Shown here one piece after another: positions 1-4,663 of a stretch of DNA of 9,838 bases (position 1 is its first letter; every line of letters starts with the position of its first letter). Source of the stretch: AP-15 sp036500965. GTDB lineage: Bacteria; Pseudomonadota; Alphaproteobacteria; ATCC43930; CGMCC-115725. The notes beneath the pieces are model-generated. The model searched no databases. It had not been told where the DNA came from and saw only the letters and a program-made list of their open reading frames with translations. A program made the translations under genes and the position numbers. The DNA lies in NCBI GenBank assembly GCA_036500965.1, contig DASYBC010000132.1, positions 1-9,838 on the forward strand, given 5' to 3'.

Positions 1-1
1 C

Positions 2-103
2 ACCGAAGAGCTGCCCTGGCTCGACGAAGCGGATAAAAGCCTGGTCATGGGCGACGCGCTTTGCGCCTGGTGGGGCTGGGACCGGCCGAAAACACCCAAC
101 TGA
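2..103 (+). CDS. C-terminal end of an unidentified protein (partial; possibly amidohydrolase family)
   Basis: An open frame enters from the left edge and stops with TGA at 101-103, giving the last 33 residues of a protein whose body lies outside the window. The tail holds LPWLDEADKSLVMGDAL followed by a Trp-rich CAWWGW and a short polar end. The pattern of an acidic Leu-x2-Ala-Asp helix, a hydrophobic-Gly step and a closing Gly-Trp resembles the C-terminus of amidohydrolase-2 (ACMSD-type) metal hydrolases, but 33 residues cannot settle this. The stop lies only 15 bases before the next gene's ATG and that gene's ribosome binding site overlaps the stop, so the two are probably co-transcribed. 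Frame and third-position G/C bias match the following genes. Confidence 0.6.
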   Translation, partial: TEELPWLDEADKSLVMGDALCAWWGWDRPKTPN

Positions 104-118
104 GAAGGACATCGCACG

Positions 119-964
119 ATGCAGAACACCAAGGGGAAAAAGGTCGCGGTGGTGATCGGCGCCACCTCGAAATGGCAGTCCGACGGCAAGATGACCAACA
201 TGCTGCACGGCCACGACGTCGACCCCACCATCGTGCCGGTCGGCGTACGCTGGGGGGTTGGCGGCGCGGTCGCGCAGAAATTCGCAGCCGAGGGTTTCTT
301 CACCGTGGTGACGTCCCGCACCGAGAGCAATGCGACCGGGCTGGCCGCCGCGATCCGCGAGCATGGCGGCGACTGCGCGATCGTCGAGCTCGACCTGTCG
401 TCGGAGGATTCGATCGCCAACGCCTTCAAGACCATTCGCGCCGAGGCCGGCGAGCCCGAGGTGGTGGTCTACAATGCCGGCTACTCGGACGGCCGCGAGC
501 TGCCGGAAGACAAGGAGCTGCTCGAGCACGTGCCGGTGTCGATCCTCGACACCGCGATCCACGTCGCGATCCGCGGCCCGTTCCTGGTCGCCAAGGAAGT
601 GCTGCCGGCGATGCGCAAGAAGGGCGAAGGCTCGTTCTTATTCTCGAACAATTCGAGCTCGCTGCGCGGCAAGAAGCGCATGACCGGGCAATCGCTCTAT
701 TATCCGCGGGTCATCATGCGCACCCTGGCGCAGGTGCTGACCGAGGAATATTCGGAGCACGGCGTGCACGTCGCCAACATCGTGATCGACGGCTCGATCG
801 ACTCGCCCGGCAGCCGGGCATTGCCGCGGAACCAGAACCGACGGGATCTGATCATCAACCCGGTCAAGATCGCCGAAGCGTACTGGTACCTGCACACCCA
901 GGACCCTTCGTGCTGGACCCATGAGCTGCAGCTGACGCCGTTTGCGTCGAAGCCGAGCTACTGA
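119..964 (+). CDS. Atypical short-chain dehydrogenase/reductase (SDR) family protein
   Basis: This 281-residue protein has the SDR fold pattern: a first strand VAVVIGAT (residues 9-16), a GVGGAVAQKF helix start (46-55), a second strand with TSR (65-67), an acidic DL after the third strand (92-93), NAG (119-121), a serine cluster SNNSSS (176-181) and a YY pair (194-195). The family normally catalyses NAD(P)-dependent oxidation or reduction in the cytoplasm. Two things are odd. About 28 residues (roughly 17-45) separate IGAT from GVGG, splitting the usual TGxxxGxG nucleotide loop. The catalytic YxxxK is replaced by LYYPRV, with no lysine in register (Arg197 is nearest). The start at 119 is chosen because AGAAGGA (103-109) sits ahead of it. 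It lies between an unidentified gene and an MmgE/PrpD gene, suggesting a catabolic operon. The fold is secure; activity, cofactor and substrate are unknown. Confidence 0.85.
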   Translation: MQNTKGKKVAVVIGATSKWQSDGKMTNMLHGHDVDPTIVPVGVRWGVGGAVAQKFAAEGFFTVVTSRTESNATGLAAAIREHGGDCAIVELDLSSEDSIANAFKTIRAEAGEPEVVVYNAGYSDGRELPEDKELLEHVPVSILDTAIHVAIRGPFLVAKEVLPAMRKKGEGSFLFSNNSSSLRGKKRMTGQSLYYPRVIMRTLAQVLTEEYSEHGVHVANIVIDGSIDSPGSRALPRNQNRRDLIINPVKIAEAYWYLHTQDPSCWTHELQLTPFASKPSY

Positions 965-971
965 CGGCAGC

Positions 972-1013
972 CCCCTCCCGAATTTCCCGGGGCAGCGGGC
1001 AGCGGGGGAGGGG
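972..1013 (+). promoter_or_regulatory. G-tract element and competing hairpin in the leader of the MmgE/PrpD gene
   Basis: The gap between the SDR and the MmgE/PrpD gene holds four runs of G on the coding strand, at 989-992, 997-999, 1004-1008 and 1010-1013, separated by loops of 4, 4 and 1 bases. This fits the standard G-quadruplex pattern. The run CCCCTCCC at 972-979 is the exact reverse complement of GGGAGGGG at 1006-1013, so an 8-bp hairpin could form instead and would tie up the last two G runs. The element lies about 40 bases before the start codon. A role as attenuator, terminator or RNA switch is inference; it may be no more than a GC-rich spacer. Confidence 0.4.
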
Positions 1014-1052
1014 ATTTCCGCCGCGACAGCAGCGTTGGGAGAGGACGACGAC

Positions 1053-2396
1053 ATGGCGCAGGAAACCGTTCGGTCGGCTCGATACGCGGCGGCGCTCCGC
1101 TATGAGGACATCCCGGCGGATATCGTCCGGCGGGCAAAGGAGTGCATCGCCGACACGGTGGCGGCGATCATCTGCGGCGCCGCACTGCCGTGGAGCCGGA
1201 TCGTCATCGGCTATGCCGAGCGCACCGGGCCCGGCGGCGGCTGCCATATTCTCGGCAGCGGCGGGCCGGCGGTGACCGCGCCCGCGGCGGCGCTCGCCAA
1301 CGGCGCCCTCGCCCATGCCTTCGAGCTCGACAGCCTGACTCGGCCGGGAGCGGGCGTCCACCCGGGCGCGACCCTGCTGCCCCCGGCCTTGGCGATCGCC
1401 CAGCAGCAGGGGCTTGGCGGGCGGGCGTTGATCGCCGCCTTCGTCGCCGGCTGCGAGGTGATGGTGCGGATCGGCCGCGCCACCGGTCACACCAATGAGG
1501 AGCGCGGCTTTCATGCGCCGGGCAACACCGGGCCGTTTGGCGGCGCCGTCGCCGGCGGGCATCTGCTGGGGCTCGACGAGCGGTCGATGGCGAATGCGCT
1601 CGGCATCGCCGGCTCGCTCGCCTCGGGGCTCCTCGAATTCGCCCATGCCGGCAATGGCGGCATGGTCAAGCGGCTGCATCTCGGGCGCGCCTGCGAGGGC
1701 GGCGTGTTGGCCGCAAGCCTCGCGCATGGCGGCTTCACGGCACCGGACACGGTGCTCGAAGGCCGGTTCGGGTTCTTGGCGGTGTTCTGCCGCGAATGGA
1801 ATACCGCCGAGCTGACCCGGGGCCTCGACGAATACTGGGAGACGAGGAGCATCGCCTTGAAGCGCTATCCGTGCCACATCAATGCGCATGCCGCGGTCAA
1901 GGCATTGTCGCAATTGCAGGCCGAGCACGGCTTCAAGGGCGGCGAGGTCGAGGCGGTCACGATTTCGGGCAGCGAGCGGATGGCCACCCTGCACAACATC
2001 CCCGAGCCGACCGATCTGATGCTGGCGCAATATAGCGTGCCGTTTTGCGCGGCATTGGCGCTCTATCGCGACCCGCGCAACCCCGAATCCTTTGCCGAGG
2101 GCGCACTTGACGACCCGGAGATCCGCTCGCTCACCCGCCGGGTGACGATGCAAGCGCCCTCACGCCAAGCGGGCCATAGCGCCGCCGGAACAACGGTCAT
2201 GGTCGCTCTGAAAGGCGGCCGGCATTTCACCGCCACCGCCGAGGACGGCACGCTGGTGCCGGGGGATCTCGCCGACAAGTTCGCTCGCCTGACCCGGGCC
2301 GCGCTCGGCGAGCGCTCGGGGCAGCTCTTCGAACGGCTAATGCAGCTGGAGCGCGAGCAGACGCTCGATTGGCTCGGCGCGGGTTCGTGGCCCTGA
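1053..2396 (+). CDS. MmgE/PrpD family protein (2-methylcitrate dehydratase-like)
   Basis: This 447-residue protein has the usual length of the MmgE/PrpD family, which includes 2-methylcitrate dehydratase, cis-aconitate decarboxylase and iminodisuccinate epimerase; these act on small di- or tricarboxylates in the cytoplasm. Family landmarks appear in order: NGALAHAFELDS (83-94), GVHPGATLLPPALA (101-114), GFHAPGNTGPFGGAVAG (152-168), KRLHLGRACEGG (206-217) and LKRYPCHINAHAA (269-281). Asp93, His103, His154, Lys206 and His275 fall where the family has active-site residues. The ATG at 1053 is preferred over an upstream in-frame ATG at 942 because the latter overlaps the SDR and encodes a non-family extension, while GGGAGAGG (1037-1044) is well placed for 1053. 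Family membership does not give the substrate; calling it PrpD proper would be unjustified, since no other methylcitrate-cycle gene is present. Confidence 0.88.
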   Translation: MAQETVRSARYAAALRYEDIPADIVRRAKECIADTVAAIICGAALPWSRIVIGYAERTGPGGGCHILGSGGPAVTAPAAALANGALAHAFELDSLTRPGAGVHPGATLLPPALAIAQQQGLGGRALIAAFVAGCEVMVRIGRATGHTNEERGFHAPGNTGPFGGAVAGGHLLGLDERSMANALGIAGSLASGLLEFAHAGNGGMVKRLHLGRACEGGVLAASLAHGGFTAPDTVLEGRFGFLAVFCREWNTAELTRGLDEYWETRSIALKRYPCHINAHAAVKALSQLQAEHGFKGGEVEAVTISGSERMATLHNIPEPTDLMLAQYSVPFCAALALYRDPRNPESFAEGALDDPEIRSLTRRVTMQAPSRQAGHSAAGTTVMVALKGGRHFTATAEDGTLVPGDLADKFARLTRAALGERSGQLFERLMQLEREQTLDWLGAGSWP

Positions 2397-2398
2397 GC

Positions 2399-2875
2399 CT
2401 ACTCGGCCGGGCCGGATTGGAGCTGGATGTAGTTTTGGATGCCGATCTTGGGGATCAGGTCGAGCTGGGTCTCGATGAAATCGACATGGTCCTCTTCGCC
2501 GTCGAGGATCTCGCTGAACAGATCGCGGGTCACGAAATCGCGCACGCTTTCGCAATGCACGATCCCCTCGCGCAAGGCGGGCAACGCGTTCTGCTCCAGC
2601 CGAAGATCGCATTCGAGGATCTCCTGCACGCTTTCGCCGACCAGAAGCTTGTCGAGATCCTGTAAATTGGGCAGCCCATCGAGAAATAGAATCCGCTCGA
2701 TCAGCTTGTCGGCGTGCTTCATTTCGTCGATCGATTCGGAATACTCGTAGGCGCCGAGCTTGGTCACGCCCCAGTGGCGCAGCATGCGGGCGTGCAAGAA
2801 ATACTGGTTGATCGCGGTCAGCTCGTTTTTCAGCACCGCATTCAAATGCTGCAGGACGGTCGCATCACCGCGCAC
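2399..2875 (-). CDS. bfr: Bacterioferritin
   Basis: This 158-residue protein is a full-length bacterioferritin, the haem-containing 24-subunit iron-storage cage that oxidises Fe(II) and stores it as a ferric mineral. All ferroxidase-centre ligands are in register: Glu18, Glu51, His54, Glu94, Glu127 and His130. Met52, the axial haem ligand at the subunit interface, is present within IDEMKHAD. The N-terminal block KNELTAINQYFLHARML is typical of the family. Translation starts at GTG (2875-2873) with GGAGG (2886-2882) six bases upstream; this start gives the family's usual short lead into RGDATVLQHLN. It lies 78 bases downstream of bfd on the same strand, so the two probably form one transcript. 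Its stop is two bases from the convergent MmgE/PrpD stop, leaving no room for a dedicated terminator between them. Confidence 0.97.
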   Translation of the reverse strand: MRGDATVLQHLNAVLKNELTAINQYFLHARMLRHWGVTKLGAYEYSESIDEMKHADKLIERILFLDGLPNLQDLDKLLVGESVQEILECDLRLEQNALPALREGIVHCESVRDFVTRDLFSEILDGEEDHVDFIETQLDLIPKIGIQNYIQLQSGPAE

Positions 2876-2953
2876 GGGGTGCCTCCAATGGGACTTGGCC
2901 TTGAGATTATCTTGGAATGGCCTCGCCCAGCGGCAAGACCGACGCTGCGACGA

Positions 2954-3148
2954 TCAATCGGCGCCGACCGGTTCCGGGCCGGAAAACTCGACAACCCGAC
3001 GCAGCATGTCCCGGACAAACGGGACGCACTTGCCGCATTGCGGCTTGGTGCCGAGCGCGCGGTAGACAGCCGAAACGGTGCAGCCGTGGCATTCGGCATG
3101 GGCGCGAAAGTCGCGATCGGTGATCGCGTTGCAGAGACACACGTACAT
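2954..3148 (-). CDS. bfd: Bacterioferritin-associated ferredoxin
   Basis: This 64-residue protein is a Bfd-type [2Fe-2S] ferredoxin. It binds bacterioferritin and passes electrons to the mineral core so that stored iron is released as Fe(II). The four cluster ligands follow the family arrangement: Cys4 and Cys6 in MYVCLCNAIT, and Cys38 and Cys41 in PQCGKC. Two further cysteines (Cys20, Cys23) lie between them. The length is normal for the family. The ATG at 3148-3146 is preceded by AGGGG (3158-3154); a stronger AGGAGG (3176-3171) lies too far upstream to serve this start. A promoter and palindrome occur just upstream. It is the first gene of the bfd-bfr unit, an order compatible with joint control by iron. 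Confidence 0.95.
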   Translation of the reverse strand: MYVCLCNAITDRDFRAHAECHGCTVSAVYRALGTKPQCGKCVPFVRDMLRRVVEFSGPEPVGAD

Positions 3149-3177
3149 TCGCGCCCCTATCGACTATTACCCTCCTG

Positions 3178-3206
3178 CATATACCGTGGTTGCGAGCAAG
3201 TCGCAA
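3178..3206 (-). promoter_or_regulatory. Predicted bfd-bfr promoter with overlapping palindromic operator
   Basis: Reading the minus strand, TTGCGA (3206-3201) and TATATG (3183-3178) are separated by exactly 17 bases and match the sigma-70 -35 and -10 boxes at four of six positions each. The -35 box is one arm of a perfect inverted repeat, TTGCGA-N5-TCGCAA, at 3190-3206; the other arm falls inside the spacer. Within it the outline TGC-N9-GCA resembles Fur-type sites described in alphaproteobacteria. A regulator bound here would block RNA polymerase. The boxes and the palindrome are seen directly; assignment to Fur, Irr or another iron regulator is inference. Confidence 0.5.
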
Positions 3207-3344
3207 TGTCATTAGCCATGCCGCGCGATCGTGCCAGTTATGCCGTCGCGGCGGGTTTCGGTCGACCATCGCAGTGCCGATCGTGGCTAAAAAGCATCGC
3301 ACCGCTAGTGGGGCTACGCCGGCAGAGGATTCCCGCTCTCCCCT

Positions 3345-3696
3345 TCCTCGTCATTCGCGCGGAAGCTGCGGTTGCCGAGCTGTGCCCAATAATCAAAATC
3401 CTCGGTCTGGCCGCGGATGTAAATGAGCCCGTTGATCGAGGCCGCCCAGCACCGGCCCGCGCAGATAGGGGATCCGCGCGCCCGTTGGTGCCGGGGTCGG
3501 CTCAGCCTTGTAGTCCCACGTCAAGGTCGGGATGGCCGGGCAATTTCATAAACCCGACCGGCACATGGATCAGCGGATTGCGGTTGCGCCCGCTGGCTGC
3601 GATCGGCACCACCCGCGTCGCCGGGTCCTCGGTCAGCCGGTTGGCCAACACGCATCAGGCCGAGCCGGCGCCGACAATCACGCAATCTGCCTGCAT
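3345..3696 (-). pseudogene. Decayed 5' fragment of a GMC oxidoreductase gene
   Basis: Minus-strand translation from the ATG at 3696 begins MQADCVIVGAGSA and continues CVLANRLTEDPATRVV, closely matching the start of the intact GMC enzyme encoded at 4648-6261. The reading frame is broken by TGA at codon 14 (3657-3655) and then by several indels, including loss of about five bases in the GGSSSING signature region, so the matching segments SINGLIYIRGQTEDFDYW and LGNRSF lie in other frames. Similarity to the intact gene ends near 3345, equivalent to about residue 117 of 537; the remaining three quarters is absent. A GGAGGG ribosome site survives (3708-3703). It reads as a truncated paralogue in the same orientation as the intact copy. 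Exact indel positions were placed by eye. Confidence 0.88.
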
Positions 3697-3716
3697 GCTC
3701 GTCCCTCCCCCGGGTG

Positions 3717-3800
3717 CCATTGCGAGGAGCGCAGCGGCGAGGCAATCTCGTCTGGCTTGGGCGCAGTCCGCGCGAGATTGCTTCGCGGAGCCTGTCGTTG
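3717..3800. repeat. Palindromic interspersed repeat of the alphaproteobacterial CATTGCGAGGAGCG type
   Basis: The left part begins CCATTGCGAGGAGCGCAGCG and the element contains two arms, GCGAGGCAATCTCGT (3737-3751) and GCGAGATTGCTTCGC (3772-3786), which are inverted copies matching at 13 of 15 positions around a 20-base loop. The outer parts are more decayed. The family, from memory, is a dispersed extragenic palindrome whose copies start with CATTGCGAGGAGCGAAGCG and contain GCAATC. It sits just upstream of the GMC pseudogene. No second copy was seen in the window. Confidence 0.65.
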
Positions 3801-4064
3801 GGCGGCGCTTCGTGCCGACCCGTGGGCTCGCGATCACACCAGACGCTGGGATGCCGCCATTTCTCCGGAGCCTCAGCCACGATCATCGCCGCAATCGCTA
3901 CGGCGATCATGTTTGTTGCTGGCGCGGGGATCGGTCGAGCTTGCACCGCTGAGGGCAGGGTGGCGTGCGGCGCCGATTTCTGCGGATGTTCAGCTTGCTT
4001 CGTCGCGTAGTATATCCGCCCGGCGCGATACATGGGCAATATTGCAGATTGCGGAGAGGCCCTG
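3801..4064. other. Intergenic stretch without a supported gene
   Basis: No well-supported gene lies between the repeat and the small exported-protein gene. A plus-strand frame closing at 4010 encodes a hydrophobic run followed by five cysteines, but the only in-frame ATG (3909) would give 33 residues and has no ribosome binding site. The right end carries the ribosome binding site of the next gene (GGAGAGG, 4052-4058). I see no convincing promoter. Confidence 0.4.
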
Positions 4065-4547
4065 ATGAAAGCTTCCAGCATCGGCGCGGCGATGGCGGTC
4101 TCGCTCGCCCTGTTTACCATCTATGCCCGGCATTCCCGTTCCGCCGCGCAGACGGCATCTGAGCCGGCATGGACGCTGAATGAGCAGAAAACCACAGTTG
4201 TCGCGAAGTTTCCGACCGTCCCGCCGGCGACGCTGACCCTGGACGCGGCCCAGGTTGACAAGATGATCGCCGAACTGGCGCAGCTGCGCGCGGCGATGAA
4301 GCCGCCGCGGCCGATCGGCGATCCGGCGCCGGGGACCACAATCAATGTCGCGACCACCGGCCGGTGGTGGGTGCAGCCGGACGGCGCCGGCATCGATCTG
4401 GCAATCCTTCACCCCGGCTATGGATGGGTCGGTCTCGAGCTGAACCAGACCGCCATCGAGCAGCTGAACCGCCGCCTGATCCGCGCGATCCATAGGCCGC
4501 CGGAACGGGCAAGACACGTCTATCAGCGCCGGTACGAGCACAGGTAG
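4065..4547 (+). CDS. Small exported protein of unknown function
   Basis: The gene encodes 160 residues. The N-terminus is a signal peptide: MK, a hydrophobic core AAMAVSLALFTIYA (8-21), then a polar stretch with a plausible signal-peptidase I site after SRSAA (about residue 28). The mature part is about 130 residues, with a helical, charged segment DAAQVDKMIAELAQLRAAM (60-78), a Pro/Gly linker, and a strand-rich region with GRWWVQPDGAGIDLAILHPGYGWVGLEL (99-126). The last 25 residues are strongly basic. No cysteine, lipobox or catalytic motif is seen. The ATG at 4065 is chosen over an in-frame ATG at 4032 because GGAGAGG lies just upstream and because it puts the signal peptide at the N-terminus. 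It faces the GMC gene and lies between it and the GMC pseudogene. I do not recognise a family; a periplasmic location is the only supported inference. Confidence 0.65.
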   Translation: MKASSIGAAMAVSLALFTIYARHSRSAAQTASEPAWTLNEQKTTVVAKFPTVPPATLTLDAAQVDKMIAELAQLRAAMKPPRPIGDPAPGTTINVATTGRWWVQPDGAGIDLAILHPGYGWVGLELNQTAIEQLNRRLIRAIHRPPERARHVYQRRYEHR

Positions 4548-4575
4548 CCAACCCGGGCCAGCAATGAGCGCTACA

Positions 4576-4589
4576 CCGCCGCGCGGCGG
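4576..4589. terminator. Possible hairpin between convergent genes
   Basis: CCGCCGCGCGGCGG is a perfect 14-base palindrome in the 100-base gap between the exported-protein gene and the convergent GMC gene. It could form a 5-bp stem with a 4-base loop on either strand. There is no T run on either side, so it is at best a weak or factor-assisted terminator; in DNA this GC-rich it may also be chance. Confidence 0.25.
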
Positions 4590-4612
4590 GTCTGATGCGG
4601 CGCATGGCCGGC

Positions 4613-4663
4613 GTCAGCTGCCGGCGGCGGTCAGCTGCGGGCCGCGGTCAGCTGCGGGCGTCT
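4613..4663. repeat. Three 17-bp tandem repeats across the end of the GMC gene
   Basis: Three consecutive 17-base units each begin GTCAGCTGC (4613-4629, 4630-4646, 4647-4663). Units two and three share GTCAGCTGCGGGC; the remainder diverges. The third unit contains the GMC stop codon (4650-4648) and its last codons; the other two extend downstream. The unit length is not a multiple of three, so expansion occurred only outside the frame. It is likely slippage-derived; no function is evident. Confidence 0.7.

Noticed and set aside
942..1052. Upstream in-frame ATG that would lengthen the MmgE/PrpD protein by 37 residues
   Set aside because: It overlaps the SDR gene and encodes a non-family extension through the G-rich spacer; the ATG at 1053 has a clear ribosome binding site.
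864..2153. Long open frame on the minus strand opposite the MmgE/PrpD gene
   Set aside because: It is antisense to a clear family member, is rich in Arg/Ala/Gly from GC-rich codons, and shows no domain; it is a shadow of the real gene.
1053..2396. Naming the MmgE/PrpD protein as 2-methylcitrate dehydratase (prpD)
   Set aside because: The family is functionally mixed and no methylcitrate synthase or lyase gene is nearby, so a specific symbol is not supported.
2714..3952. 412-codon plus-strand open frame across bfr, bfd and the GMC pseudogene
   Set aside because: It runs opposite two secure genes and a recognisable pseudogene, and its translation has no coherent domain.
3521..4120. Minus-strand open frame of 199 codons upstream of the GMC pseudogene
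   Set aside because: It reads through the palindromic repeat and the wrong frame of the pseudogene, and shows no protein family features.
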